DNA of 64,000 nt from an uncultured cyanobacterium (lineage in GTDB: Bacteria > Cyanobacteriota > Cyanobacteriia > Cyanobacteriales > Nostocaceae): NCBI GenBank assembly GCA_903903925.1, contig CAIVAU010000096.1, positions 55,443 to 119,442 on the forward strand, read 5' to 3'. The notes beneath the pieces were generated by a model, which saw only the letters and a program-made list of their open reading frames with translations, had not been told where the DNA came from and did no database searches. The position numbers and the translations under genes are program-made. Positions 49,441 to 58,949 of this stretch are shown here, one piece after another. Every line of letters starts with the position of its first letter. Positions within the stretch are counted from its first letter, which is position 1.

Positions 49441-49911
49441 ATGACTACACTCATATTGCTGATTGGTCTCCCTGCTAGTGGTAAGTCCACTTTGGCAAGA
49501 CAATTGCAAGCAGAATGTCCTGACAGGGATCTGATTTCTACTGATGCTATCCGAGAAAAAATATTTGGCGCTGAAGTCATTCAGGGATCTTGGCTGGTTA
49601 TTTGGCAGGAAGTCCAACGGCAATTTCAGAGTGCGATCGCTGCCCATCGTACGGCAATTTATGATGCTACCAACGCCCAACGAAGCCGTCGTCGTGAGAT
49701 CCTATCTCTAGGGCGGGAGTTGGGCTTTACTACAATTACAGGAATTTGGGTAGATACGCCTGTTTGGCTGTGTTTAGCACGCAACAAGCGAAGAACACGT
49801 CAAGTGCCAGAGGAAGTTATCTTCCGTATGCATCGCCAACTTCGTGATGCACCTCCTTCACTTGCAGAAGGACTAGACGAGCTCCTAGTCTTGTCTCCTA
49901 GAACTTTATAG
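49441..49911 (+). CDS. P-loop kinase-like ATPase
   Basis: Small AAA/zeta-type P-loop protein, 156 aa. Walker A is GLPASGKST (residues 9-17), then ISTDAIREKIFG, an IYDATNAQRSRRRE segment, and a lid-like RNKRRTRQVPEEVIFRM. This layout matches polynucleotide-kinase-like or small-molecule kinases in which the aspartate of STD and the arginine-rich lid contact the substrate. The substrate is unknown. It lies 72 bp after glgC in the same direction. Confidence 0.8.
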   Translation: MTTLILLIGLPASGKSTLARQLQAECPDRDLISTDAIREKIFGAEVIQGSWLVIWQEVQRQFQSAIAAHRTAIYDATNAQRSRRREILSLGRELGFTTITGIWVDTPVWLCLARNKRRTRQVPEEVIFRMHRQLRDAPPSLAEGLDELLVLSPRTL

Positions 49912-50074
49912 TGCGGAAATTGCACTGGTACAATCCGCAAAAACCGCACTTGCTTTGCTTTTATCTCTGTTAATCTAAAATCAGAGTCTATAGATTTGTG
50001 ATTATAATGGGCAAAATCTGATGACTCAAATTTTAGAAAAAAACTTAACTGATATTTCTACAGGAGGCTGCTAG

Positions 50075-51073
50075 ATGGCTGCAACCGACTTCAAAGACTA
50101 TTATGTAATTTTAGGTGTTAGTAAAACCGCCACTCCAGAGGAAATTAAACAAGCCTTTCGCAAACAAGCCCGCAAGTACCACCCTGATGTCAATCCCAAT
50201 AACAAACAGGCGGAGGCGCGGTTTAAGGAAATTAACGAAGCCTATGAAGTTTTGTCAGACCCAGACAAACGCAAGAAGTATGACCAATTTGGTCAATATT
50301 GGAAACACGCAGAAGGGGGCTTTCCATCTGGTGCCGGTGTCGATATGAGTGGCGTTGACTTCGGTCAATACGGTACTTTTGATGACTTCATCAATGAGTT
50401 ATTAGGGCGCTTTTCTGCTGGTAACAGTCGTCATGGGCAACAAACTTACTCTTACAGCACTACCCCAGGAGGTGCGCCAACTGGTTTTGGCGGCTTTGGT
50501 GATTTTGGCTTTCAAGATATCGGCGGCGCTGGTGGTGTACAAGATAGCGAAGCCACGATAGCTCTTACTTTTGCAGAAGCTTTTAGTGGTGTCCAAAAGC
50601 ACCTTAATCTGGGCGCTGAGGTTATTGATGTCCGTATACCTGGAGGTGCTAAACCCGGTAGTCGCCTGCGAGTGCGGGGTAAAGGACAGGTTAATCCCAT
50701 CACCCAACAACGGGGTGATCTATATTTAAAGGTGGAACTTAAGCCTCACGCCTTCTTCCAGTTTGACGGTGATAACCTGGTGTGTGAATTACCAATCGCA
50801 CCAGATGAAGCAGCGCTAGGAGCCTCTATTGAAGTACCGACACCTGATGGTATGGTTAATGTCAAGCTTCCCACTGGAGTGCGGTCTGGCCAATCCTTAC
50901 GTCTACGTGGTAAAGGCTGGCCCCAACCTAGAGGTTTACGTGGTGATCAATTAGTGAAAATTGCGATAGTACCACCCAAAGACCTCAGCCCTCAGGAACG
51001 GGAATACTACGAAAAACTTCAGGCTATACGTAGCTTCAATCCCCGCAGTCATATGCAGCAGATCAAACTCTGA
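50075..51073 (+). CDS. DnaJ/CbpA-type co-chaperone (no zinc finger)
   Basis: Hsp40 type II. The J domain spans residues about 8-72 with the HPD motif (KYHPDVNP) and stimulates DnaK ATPase. A Gly/Phe-rich linker covers about 95-165, followed by two C-terminal peptide-binding beta domains (about 180-320: [23 protein letters not shown]). The four CxxCxGxG zinc repeats of classical DnaJ are absent. Ribosome site AGGAGG lies 6-7 bp before the ATG. Length 332 aa is typical of CbpA-like proteins. Confidence 0.92.
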   Translation: MAATDFKDYYVILGVSKTATPEEIKQAFRKQARKYHPDVNPNNKQAEARFKEINEAYEVLSDPDKRKKYDQFGQYWKHAEGGFPSGAGVDMSGVDFGQYGTFDDFINELLGRFSAGNSRHGQQTYSYSTTPGGAPTGFGGFGDFGFQDIGGAGGVQDSEATIALTFAEAFSGVQKHLNLGAEVIDVRIPGGAKPGSRLRVRGKGQVNPITQQRGDLYLKVELKPHAFFQFDGDNLVCELPIAPDEAALGASIEVPTPDGMVNVKLPTGVRSGQSLRLRGKGWPQPRGLRGDQLVKIAIVPPKDLSPQEREYYEKLQAIRSFNPRSHMQQIKL

Positions 51074-51088
51074 GGATTTTGTTGACTG

Positions 51089-51637
51089 TTAACAGTTAAC
51101 TATACTATATTGTTCCAGCAGTTTCTCAATGCTGGCATTGTGATCCAGAAAGGAAAATAAATGTCTGTAGCGGAGTTTACCTTCTTTATCTAGTACAAAC
51201 TGTGCCGGCAGGGGTGCTCCCAGTGCTTGTCCGACTTCATAGGCATGAAAAGTACGGCAGCTTGGGTCGCTGAGTAAAGGCATTTTTAATTTTAAATCTC
51301 TGACAACTATTTGACTCTGTCGTTTGTCGGTACTGGTAATCATCAAAACTTCTATGCCCCGACGTTGGAATTGCTCGTAGTTTTCATTCAAGGCTTTGAT
51401 GTGAGGAAAACAAAAGGGGCAATATTGTTTTTCTGTAAAAATCCGAGTAAAGGCAAGTAATACTGGTTGCTTGCCTTTGTAATCAGATAGTCTGATTAAA
51501 GTTCCGTTGGTAATATCTGGTAGTTGAAAATCCGGTGTTACCTCTCCCAATCGCAGTATATTTGTTGCTGGAAAGGGAAAAAAATTGCGGAAGAACCGCT
51601 GATTTAATAAACCGCTAAAGTCAGTTGAAGTTAGCAT
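51089..51637 (-). CDS. Peroxiredoxin-like (AhpC/TSA, redoxin) protein with CPFC
   Basis: Thioredoxin-fold protein of the AhpC/TSA family, 182 aa. The domain begins LRLGEVTPDFQLPD and the active region reads LLAFTRIFTEKQYCPFCFPH, with a CxxC pair C73/C76 where ordinary peroxiredoxins have a single peroxidatic Cys. It is followed by GIEVLMITSTD and PAQFVLDKEGKLRYRH. It may reduce peroxides or act as a thiol oxidoreductase. It converges with the DnaJ gene, 15 bp apart. Confidence 0.8.
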   Translation of the reverse strand: MLTSTDFSGLLNQRFFRNFFPFPATNILRLGEVTPDFQLPDITNGTLIRLSDYKGKQPVLLAFTRIFTEKQYCPFCFPHIKALNENYEQFQRRGIEVLMITSTDKRQSQIVVRDLKLKMPLLSDPSCRTFHAYEVGQALGAPLPAQFVLDKEGKLRYRHLFSFLDHNASIEKLLEQYSIVNC

Positions 51638-51677
51638 CTTTTTATTTCTAAATATTATTTTTATTCAGGGGGGTTAG

Positions 51678-51916
51678 CTAGTGGTCCGTGTCATTAATTT
51701 TGACGGGTAGTGCGAGCATCTTGCTCGCTTTGTGAGCGAGACACTAGTAGTTCATGTCATTAATTTTGACGGGTAGTGCGAGCATCTTGCTCGCTTTGTG
51801 AGCGAGACTAGTAGTTCATGTCATTAATTTTGATGGGTAGTGCGAGCAAGATGCTCGCTTTGTGAGCGAGACGCTCACACTACCAACACATCAGAACTAA
51901 TGACACAGAGTACTAG
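51678..51916. mobile_element. Composite MITE-like repeat (CTAGTGGTCCGTGTC termini)
   Basis: Starts CTAGTGGTCCGTGTCATTAA and ends with the complement CTAATGACACAGAGTACTAG. Inside, a ~65-bp unit (TCATTAATTTTGACGGGTAG plus GCGAGCATCTTGCTCGC) is repeated three times. A further partial copy starts at 51913. The same ends bracket 55118-55211, so this is one family of small non-coding elements, here expanded by nested duplication. The surrounding 484-bp gap has no gene. Confidence 0.65.
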
Positions 51917-52121
51917 TGGTCCGTGTCATTAATTTTGAAGGGCTCGTAGTTGCGCTTAAGCGTTTTCGGAGTCAATGACTAAAGTCCTTACTACGAACTT
52001 CTCAACCCATTAGAATTAATGAGAAGGAACACTTGAGCCTTGAACTTAAGTTCAAGGCTCAAAGCTCAAGTCCGTTTCAACAGACTAAATTCGAGGAGTT
52101 GTCGCCTCTCCAATCTGAAAT

Positions 52122-52733
52122 CTAAACAGCAGCGAAGTAAACTTTGGACTTCTCAGGATCGGGAACCATTGTCTTGTCGCCTGGTTGCCAACCAGCTGGG
52201 CAAACTTCGTCAGGGTGAGACTGCACGTACTGAATGGCTTGCAAAGTCCGCAGGGTTTCATCAACGCTGCGACCAAAAGATAGGTTGTTAATGGTGGCGT
52301 GTTGGATGACGCCATCTCTGTCGATAATGAACAATCCGCGCAGGGCAACACCTGCTTCTGGATCAAGAACGTTGTAAGCAGCGCTAATTTCTTTTTTAAT
52401 GTCAGAAACTAGGGGATAGTTCAGGTCTCCGACGCCACCAGACTTGCGATCTGTTTGAATCCATGCTAAGTGTGAGAACTCGCTGTCAACTGAAGCACCA
52501 AGGACTTCGGTGTTAAGTTTTTTGAATTCTTCGTAGCGATCGCTAAAGGCTGTGATTTCTGTGGGGCAAACAAAGGTAAAGTCTAGGGGGTAGAAAAACA
52601 GAATGACATATTTGCCGCGATAGTCGGAAAGTTTAATTGTCTTAAACTCCTGATCTACTACAGCCGTTGCTGTAAAGTCGGGAGCTTGTTGACCTACACG
52701 GAGGCATCCTTCTGCTGAGTAAGTGAGGGGCAT
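52122..52733 (-). CDS. Typical 2-Cys peroxiredoxin
   Basis: Thiol peroxidase that reduces hydrogen peroxide and alkyl peroxides with thioredoxin. The peroxidatic C56 lies in [15 protein letters not shown] and the resolving C178 in DEVCPAGW. The conserved [13 protein letters not shown] and C-terminal KVYF tail (YF motif linked to overoxidation sensitivity) are present. Length 203 aa is standard for the cyanobacterial/chloroplast type. It is a single gene with its own upstream region. Confidence 0.95.
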   Translation of the reverse strand: MPLTYSAEGCLRVGQQAPDFTATAVVDQEFKTIKLSDYRGKYVILFFYPLDFTFVCPTEITAFSDRYEEFKKLNTEVLGASVDSEFSHLAWIQTDRKSGGVGDLNYPLVSDIKKEISAAYNVLDPEAGVALRGLFIIDRDGVIQHATINNLSFGRSVDETLRTLQAIQYVQSHPDEVCPAGWQPGDKTMVPDPEKSKVYFAAV

Positions 52734-52873
52734 TAACCTAATTCTCCTTCAACTTATATCCATTTAGTCACGTTGGGGTTCGGGTCAAGAGTAAAACTTA
52801 CCCGTCCATTCGATCACAGTTTAATTACGATCTGTTACAAGTATATCATACTCATAACGATTTTGAGTAGCAA

Positions 52874-54985
52874 ATGGCTGAATTAGATACAAGAGAATGG
52901 TTGCTCACCAATGGCTTGGGAAGTTTTGCCAGTGGAACAATTTCTGATGTCCGTACGCGCATCTATCACGGCTGGCTATTTGTAGCAAATCGCCCACCAA
53001 CTGAGCGCACCTTGCTGCTTTCCCACCTAGAAGCTAGCTTGGAACTACCGGGACGGGTTGTAGCATTGGGGACAAATTTCTGGGGCAATGGTCAGATTGA
53101 TCCGACTGGCTACCAACTGCTACGTTGTTTCGATATTAACCCAGTTCCTAAATGGATTTGGGGAGAAGACAACTGGCAGATCACAAGACTTTTGGTGATG
53201 CCCTATGGAGTTGGAGGGAGTAGGGAGTGGGGAGTAGGAAGTAGGGAAGAAATTTTCACACCCGACTCACCACTTACCACTCCCTATTCCCCACTTTGCC
53301 ATCGCCTTTTAATCCAGTATCGTTATGAAGGCAAAGATATTGCCGTCTTAAGACTACGACTGCTGATCAGCGATCGCGACTTTCATGCCGTACAAAAAGC
53401 AACTCCAGAATTGCAGTTCTCACAAATGCTAGGACAACACCAAGTATGTCTGCAAGCGATCATTTCTGGAGGCTTTGGAACACCATGGCACTTGCGCTGG
53501 ACAAAGGGAGACTATAAACCAGACGCAGTTTGGTACTGGAATTACGTTTTGCCAGAGGAAACGCAGCGGGGATTAGAAGATCGCGAAGATCTTTTTAGCC
53601 CTGGTTACTTGACAGTCACTCTGCGACCTGGAGATGCAGTGACTTTAGAAGCACGGATGGGTTTTCCTCAAGAACAACAAAATACCCTCACCTGTACAAC
53701 CTTTGCAGAAGTTTTAGAAGCACAGCAGAATCGGCTCTCGGAAACTTTGGGCGGGGGGTGGGGAGAGAGGGGGGAGGAGGTGGACAATAGGTTGTCTCCG
53801 TCTGACCTGACTTCCCACCCGCTACTCCGGCAAAAGCTACTACAAGCTGCCGATCAGTTTATCGTTTATCGTGCCTCAATTGATGGCCCCTCCGTCATTG
53901 CTGGTTATCACTGGTTCAATGACAGAGGGCGCGATACCTTAATCGCCTTACCTGGCTTAGCGCTAGAACCACAACGCTTTGACCTAGCAAAAGGACTGCT
54001 GCAAACTTTTGGGCATTACTGTCGCCACGGCTTAATCCCAAATGTATTTCCGGATGTTGATGACGAGCCATTTTATAACAGTATTGATACAGCGCTATGG
54101 TGGATTGAAACTTTAGGACTTTACTTGGAAGCCACCCAAGACTGGCAGTTTTTAGCAGAGCAATACTCTGTAGTGCAGCAAATCTACAAAGCCTTTATTG
54201 GTGGCACGCTCTATAATATTCAGGTTGATTCTACGGATGGGCTAGTTGGCTGGTATGCGCCTGGAGTTGCTCTTACCTGGATGGATGCTGTGGTTGGAGG
54301 ACAACCAGTGACTCCTCGTTATGGTAAACCAGTGGAAATCAATGCTTTGTGGTATTCAGCTTTATGTTGGGCTTCTCGATGGGCAGAAATCTTGAGCGAG
54401 CAAGAAATTGTTGCTGATGGTGCGCGTTTGATTAAGCAGGCACAGCGTTACGCTCAACACGCACGACAGGTAAAAACTTCGCTGCAAAAGTTCTGGAATC
54501 CTCAGCTTGGTTACTTGTATGATGTCATAGAGCCGGACGATCATCGCAATTCCCAGATTCGCCCAAATGCTGTTTTGGCGCTTTCGCTCTCCCATTGTGG
54601 GTTTTCTCATCAGCAAGGGCGTCAGATACTTGAGTTAGCTGTGTGCTGCTTGCTTACCCCTTATGGTCTCCGCAGTCTCGATCCAGCCGACAAGGAATAT
54701 ATCAGTAAATATATCGGTGATCCAGAACAGCGCGATCGCGCCTACCACCAAGGTACTGTTTGGAGTTGGTTGCTTGGGCCTTTTATCCGTGCTTGGGAGC
54801 GTTTTTACCCAGAAGAACCGCTACCTTTTGATTGGCAACCCTTAATAGAACACTTCCTATCTAGTGCCTGTCTTGGCTCAATTTCAGAAATTTTTGATGG
54901 TGAGAAACCTCATCTACCTAGAGGGGCGATCGCCCAAGCTTGGTCGGTTTCCGAGATCATCCACCACTATTTGAGAAAAAATTAG
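52874..54985 (+). CDS. Amylo-alpha-1,6-glucosidase / glycogen debranching enzyme family
   Basis: Glycogen debranching-type glucosidase. The N-terminal domain (residues about 1-320) starts TREWLLTNGLGSFASGTISD and has IYHGWLF. The (alpha/alpha)6 catalytic domain follows with SVIAGYHWFNDRGRDTLIAL (about 340-360), YNSIDTALWWIETL, and GTVWSWLLGPFIRA near the end. Two low-complexity blocks (about 112-142, and GGGWGERGEE near 293-302) look like in-frame repeat insertions. Length 703 aa is above the ~650-670 expected. It would act with glgC on glycogen turnover. Confidence 0.9.
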   Translation: MAELDTREWLLTNGLGSFASGTISDVRTRIYHGWLFVANRPPTERTLLLSHLEASLELPGRVVALGTNFWGNGQIDPTGYQLLRCFDINPVPKWIWGEDNWQITRLLVMPYGVGGSREWGVGSREEIFTPDSPLTTPYSPLCHRLLIQYRYEGKDIAVLRLRLLISDRDFHAVQKATPELQFSQMLGQHQVCLQAIISGGFGTPWHLRWTKGDYKPDAVWYWNYVLPEETQRGLEDREDLFSPGYLTVTLRPGDAVTLEARMGFPQEQQNTLTCTTFAEVLEAQQNRLSETLGGGWGERGEEVDNRLSPSDLTSHPLLRQKLLQAADQFIVYRASIDGPSVIAGYHWFNDRGRDTLIALPGLALEPQRFDLAKGLLQTFGHYCRHGLIPNVFPDVDDEPFYNSIDTALWWIETLGLYLEATQDWQFLAEQYSVVQQIYKAFIGGTLYNIQVDSTDGLVGWYAPGVALTWMDAVVGGQPVTPRYGKPVEINALWYSALCWASRWAEILSEQEIVADGARLIKQAQRYAQHARQVKTSLQKFWNPQLGYLYDVIEPDDHRNSQIRPNAVLALSLSHCGFSHQQGRQILELAVCCLLTPYGLRSLDPADKEYISKYIGDPEQRDRAYHQGTVWSWLLGPFIRAWERFYPEEPLPFDWQPLIEHFLSSACLGSISEIFDGEKPHLPRGAIAQAWSVSEIIHHYLRKN
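53207..53299. repeat. In-frame repeat insertion inside the debranching-enzyme gene
   Basis: GGGAGTAGGGAGTGGGGAGT at the left faces CCACTTACCACTCCCTATTC at the right, and encodes GGSREWGVGSREE and SPLTTPYSPL. It has the composition and the inverted layout of the intergenic GGGGAGTG arrays. A shorter purine-rich run (53750-53779) lies further on in the same gene. Confidence 0.6.
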
Positions 54986-54995
54986 ATTCTTTAGA

Positions 54996-55069
54996 TGACT
55001 CAGGTTGGATTTGAACCAACGACCTCGGGCTTATGAGTCCCACGCTCTAACCAACTGAGCTACTGAGCC
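54996..55069 (-). tRNA. trnM: tRNA-Met (CAT)
   Basis: A 74-nt cloverleaf on the minus strand. The acceptor GGCTCAG pairs with CTGAGTC, followed by discriminator A (CCA not encoded). The D arm contains AGCTCAGTTGGTTAGAGC, the anticodon loop ACTCATAA gives CAT, and the T arm is GTTGGTTCAAATCCAAC. G1-C72 pairing and the lack of an initiator-type mismatch favour an elongator tRNA-Met, but a lysidine-modified tRNA-Ile cannot be excluded. Confidence 0.93.
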
Positions 55070-55117
55070 AAAACATCTTTACTAATTATCGAGTATAGCA
55101 GACAAAATTCGTCTTGG

Positions 55118-55211
55118 CTAGTGGTCTGTCAAATCCATTTTGATTGGTTGGTAGGTAGAAGCGAGCAAGATGCTCGCACTACCGAGCAAAATTAATGACA
55201 CGGACTACTAG
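55118..55211. mobile_element. 94-bp MITE-like element
   Basis: Ends CTAGTGGTCTGTCAAATCCA and CAAAATTAATGACACGGACT plus ACTAG are imperfect inverted repeats. The core carries GCGAGCAAGATGCTCGC. It is the simplest full copy of the family at 51678-51916. It sits between tRNA-Met and the M23 peptidase gene. Confidence 0.65.
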
Positions 55212-55305
55212 CCTCAAACTCAATGAATTTGTTAGTTGTTCTCAGGGGACTCGGGAGTGGGTAGGATATTGATCCCAATCCCCAATCCCCAATCCCCAAT
55301 CGCCA

Positions 55306-57504
55306 TTATAGGCGTGGTAAGAAGGCTATGGGGTTAACCGCTCCCTTGCCTGATGGATGGACTTCAAAGTGGCTGTGTGGGCCAGTGCTAAAGCCAGTAC
55401 TACCCATTAAAGCTATTGTTTCACCTTGGTGAACTGGTTGACCTACCCGTACGAGAATCTTGCTATTGTGACCATAACGAGTCATGCTGCCATCAGGATG
55501 ACGGACATCTACGAGGTTGCCATAGCCGCCACTGTTCCAACCTGCTTTTTCAATCACACCATCAGCTGATGCATAAACGGGCGTGCCTATAGAGTTAGCA
55601 ACGTCAATGCCCTTGTGCATTCTGCCCCAGCGCATGCCGAAGCCGGAGGTAAGGATACCCTTGGCTGGCCAAATATAACCTGAGGCAATGGTGGTTGTCT
55701 CATCAATCGGTCTAGGCAAGTATCTATCTACTGCTGCCAAAGGCGGTAAGGATGGAGAAACTGAGGTTCCTCGCAAATTGCCCAGAGATTGAGAGGCATC
55801 TATAGATCCTGGCGGGGTTACTACCCTAGGATTCCGATTTTGTAAGAACTCAGGATTAATTGGTTCGTCATCACGAAAGCGAGTAGCACGAACTTGAGCC
55901 TTAACTGGCTGGCTACTGTAATTAAACTCCGTTGGTCTGGGAACAGGAATCGGTACTGCCTGATTTGACCGGAAAACATGAACTGGTAAGGTCTGATTGT
56001 TCGCTGGTGAAACAGGAATTACCACTCCCTGATTATCCGCTGATGAAAAAGGAATTTGCTTTGAGGCATCGCTCGGTTGGGAAACCTCTGTTGTCAGTGG
56101 GTTACCAGACTGCTGGGCACGGTATTTTTCCCTTAATCTTTCGATTTCTGCTTGTAGACTACGCAGACGTGGATTTTCGGTGGATTTTGTCTTTTTCGCC
56201 CCATTAGCCTGTTCAACTATAGCTTGTGGTATTGGACTATCACCACCCATGCCATAAGCGTTAGGAGCGATTGGAACTGTTTCCCACTGTATAGGAGTAC
56301 CTGCGTTAGATCTATTAGCTAGAGTTGGTTCAGTAATTGCCTGAATTTGGGTGTTCGCTGGTGTTGGTGTCCAGACGTTAACATTGGTGTTGTTGGCAAC
56401 TTTACCAGTACTACTAGATCCGATAGATCCGAGAACATTTGCATTATTTCCCACAGTTGTCTGGATTTCATTACTGCGGTTCTCGGTATGAATAGTCAGT
56501 TTTTGGTTGATTTGCGGTTGATTCGGAAGAGTGAGACTATTCGCCCTGACTAGATCTGAGACGGCAGTACCGTAATTGCTAGCGATATCCGCTTGCATAT
56601 CTCCAGGCTTAACTTCGTAGGCTGTAGGAGACGATAGGGTTCCTATAGGCGTTGCCAACTTTTCAACAGACCGCTGCCTTAACCTTGCCACAAGCCTTGC
56701 TGTTCTGTCTGCATCGGTCACATTTCCCGATAGCTCTGTTGTAGTTTTGCTGATATTTGTCTGTGGCAATGTTTGAGCTACAGTCACAGACTGCCCCAAT
56801 CCAGTTGCAGCTTGTGATATTTTTCTGGTCTCCCCAGACCGTAACTGGGTCAGACTCCTTCTTAAACGGTTCGATTTTTGCTGTAAGTTGTTGATCGCAA
56901 ACTCTTGCTGTGCCTTTAGTTGAGCATTAACATCCGACTCAATACCTGCTCCCACTGTTTGTGGCTGAAAAGTATTGGATGTACTCTGACTATCTGCGAT
57001 CAAATTGCTTGAGCGTTGTAAATCTGTTTTTGCGGAAGGAATGCTCTGTTCCTTTGCCACTTGGATGTTGCTAGGAACTACTACAGGTGAAGAAACTTCA
57101 ACAGGCATTCTACTTGTCGCAACTTGCCATTTAGCTCCAAGCCCAGACACCTGTGAAATTGCTGTTGGTTCCACTATCGCATGATTTTCTGGCAGGCTCA
57201 CTGATGAGAGTCGCGATTCCAGCGACTTTGTGGGAGCAAATTTCACTTCCGTGTCAGAAGCAACAGGAATTGTTGAGGCTGTATTTTGGTTACCGACAGG
57301 CTCTGCTGCTAGGGCTTGGTCGCTTTGTCGAGTCACCAAAAGGCTGGTTGCTCCCATAGATATTGCCAAGCCAATCATGGCTGCTTTTGTTGACACTCGG
57401 CGGTTAACCAGTGTATGGACTACATTTAGCTGCTCTACCGGAGCATCATTGCTTGGGATGTTTTCTAGCACAGCCTTCTCTCTCTTTTTCAATGCTCGTT
57501 TCAA
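55306..57504 (-). CDS. LysM and M23 peptidase domain protein (cell wall)
   Basis: Envelope protein that binds and may cleave peptidoglycan. One hydrophobic segment at residues about 41-58 (AAMIGLAISMGATSLL) anchors or exports it. A long Ser/Gln/Pro-rich middle contains a LysM motif (YEVKPGDMQADIASNYGTAV, about 318-345). The C-terminal M23 domain (about 604-732) has the zinc residues: H630 and D634 in MHKGID, H712 in HSHFEVH, and H710 nearby. All ligands are present, so it may be active, unlike many NlpD/EnvC activators. Length is 732 aa. Confidence 0.88.
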   Translation of the reverse strand: MKRALKKREKAVLENIPSNDAPVEQLNVVHTLVNRRVSTKAAMIGLAISMGATSLLVTRQSDQALAAEPVGNQNTASTIPVASDTEVKFAPTKSLESRLSSVSLPENHAIVEPTAISQVSGLGAKWQVATSRMPVEVSSPVVVPSNIQVAKEQSIPSAKTDLQRSSNLIADSQSTSNTFQPQTVGAGIESDVNAQLKAQQEFAINNLQQKSNRLRRSLTQLRSGETRKISQAATGLGQSVTVAQTLPQTNISKTTTELSGNVTDADRTARLVARLRQRSVEKLATPIGTLSSPTAYEVKPGDMQADIASNYGTAVSDLVRANSLTLPNQPQINQKLTIHTENRSNEIQTTVGNNANVLGSIGSSSTGKVANNTNVNVWTPTPANTQIQAITEPTLANRSNAGTPIQWETVPIAPNAYGMGGDSPIPQAIVEQANGAKKTKSTENPRLRSLQAEIERLREKYRAQQSGNPLTTEVSQPSDASKQIPFSSADNQGVVIPVSPANNQTLPVHVFRSNQAVPIPVPRPTEFNYSSQPVKAQVRATRFRDDEPINPEFLQNRNPRVVTPPGSIDASQSLGNLRGTSVSPSLPPLAAVDRYLPRPIDETTTIASGYIWPAKGILTSGFGMRWGRMHKGIDVANSIGTPVYASADGVIEKAGWNSGGYGNLVDVRHPDGSMTRYGHNSKILVRVGQPVHQGETIALMGSTGFSTGPHSHFEVHPSGKGAVNPIAFLPRL

Positions 57505-58157
57505 AGACGACCTCCTATGATCACGCTTCGCTTTACTGACCTGGATTTTTTAGTCGGATACTAGTCAATGATGTCAATGATTTAGATCACAAAGAACTAT
57601 AGATTCATTCACCAGAGGTACTTAGGTAAGATTAACCTGCTTCTGGCGATTTAGACAAGTTCACAATATTCGTTTAGCAAAAATTAAGCTTCTGTATCGA
57701 CTTATCTGTTCCACTGTTTATAACCTTTTCTATTTTTTCGCCATTTTACTCTTTACATGACCGATGCTTAAGAATTGCTTTAAGAGCTAAAGCAGGACAA
57801 ACACCAACATTTGCCCAGTTTACTATGGTTATAAGCATTTAAACGCAGTAACTTCTACTTAAAGCATTGCACCCTGCTGTAGATCTATTCGCAGTTTCTC
57901 CATTTAATCCGTTTTTCCAAGAATGAGACTTTACGTTGATTATTCCCACAAGAACAACCGTATTAACACATATCTCATTTTGCACCCCAAGTAAAGCTAG
58001 ACAGGATACAAAAAGGCTTAAACCCTTAATACAACTTGCTTTTAACGCTTTTGTTTCCACACGGGGAGGGTTTGTAATTTATGAAAGCCTATAATTCATA
58101 TCCAGTTTCACCTCAAATATTATATATAAGAAACTTATATATTCTCACCCGCACTCT
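57505..58157. other. Gene-free 0.65-kb region
   Basis: No supported gene or repeat. It contains the upstream region of the M23 gene (57505-57700), then AT-rich DNA. A 73-codon frame at 57839-58060 on the minus strand has no ribosome site and no family resemblance. Confidence 0.55.
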
Positions 58158-58625
58158 TTACATATTTTTAGCCAGTCCCAGTTGACGACGGGCTTCAAAT
58201 AATCCCACTGATACACTTACCGAAAGATTTAAGCTGCGAACTTTGGGTTCGGTCATGGGAATGTATAAGGTAGCATCACAAGTTGTCAAAACTTCGAGTG
58301 GTAAGCCTTTAGTTTCGCTGCCAAACAGTAGCCAATCATCATCTTGAAATTGAAAGCTTACATAATTGCAGCTACCACCAACACTAAAACCTAACCATCT
58401 TCCTCCACGGGTCTGATGTATAAGTTTAAACGCATCCAGAGATTCGTGATAGTGTAGCTTCACGTAAGGCCAGTAATCTAAACCTGCTCTTTTAAGGTAG
58501 CGATCGCTAATTTCAAACCCTAAAGGTCCAACCAAATGTAATTCAGTACCTGTAGCAGCACACGTCCGAGCAATGTTACCTGTATTGGGGGGAATCAGCG
58601 GCTGAACTAAAACTATCTGAGGCAT
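58158..58625 (-). CDS. trmL: tRNA (cytidine/uridine-34 2'-O) methyltransferase TrmL
   Basis: SPOUT-class enzyme that methylates the wobble ribose of certain tRNA-Leu. Marks: VLVQPLIPPNTGNIARTCAATG (N20-equivalent motif 1, residues about 5-26), LLFGSETKGLP (motif 2) and PMTEPKVRSLNLSVSVSVG (motif 3, the knot). I chose ATG 58625 (MPQIVLV); the open frame to 58682 adds a Pro-rich non-conserved tail over a repeat. Length 155 aa is exact for the family. Confidence 0.92.
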   Translation of the reverse strand: MPQIVLVQPLIPPNTGNIARTCAATGTELHLVGPLGFEISDRYLKRAGLDYWPYVKLHYHESLDAFKLIHQTRGGRWLGFSVGGSCNYVSFQFQDDDWLLFGSETKGLPLEVLTTCDATLYIPMTEPKVRSLNLSVSVSVGLFEARRQLGLAKNM

Positions 58626-58879
58626 GAGCGGGGGGGCATGGGGGCAGGGGGGCAGGGGAGGGTGTTGGACACTCCTGTACAAATTGTGATCAGGGGTAAT
58701 CTATAGCTTTTCTTAATTGGTCTGCTGGGTTCTGCAATGATTAGAAATTTAAAACAAAGAAAATCTATCTCAGCATCTTACCTGAGAGAGTCTATGAAGT
58801 TATAATAAGAAATATTAAATTTTGTTGAAATTTTGATAAACACAGAAAATACACAAAATTTAATAAATGTTGTTGTGAT

Positions 58880-58903
58880 CTTCGGGATGGGGTTCTCCCG
58901 AAG
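58880..58903 (-). terminator. Hairpin downstream of gshA
   Basis: CTTCGGGA / TCCCGAAG stem (8 bp) with an 8-nt loop, about 47 bp past the gshA stop. There is no clear U-tract, so it may be a weak terminator or an mRNA-end stabiliser. The rest of 58626-58949 shows nothing. Confidence 0.4.
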
Positions 58904-58949
58904 TGGAAGCGTTTCTTTCATTGGGTGGTGCGCAGCCAATTGAGTGTTT

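Noticed and set aside
57839..58060. 73-codon minus-strand frame as a small gene
   Set aside because: No ribosome site, mixed composition, no recognisable family; most likely random.
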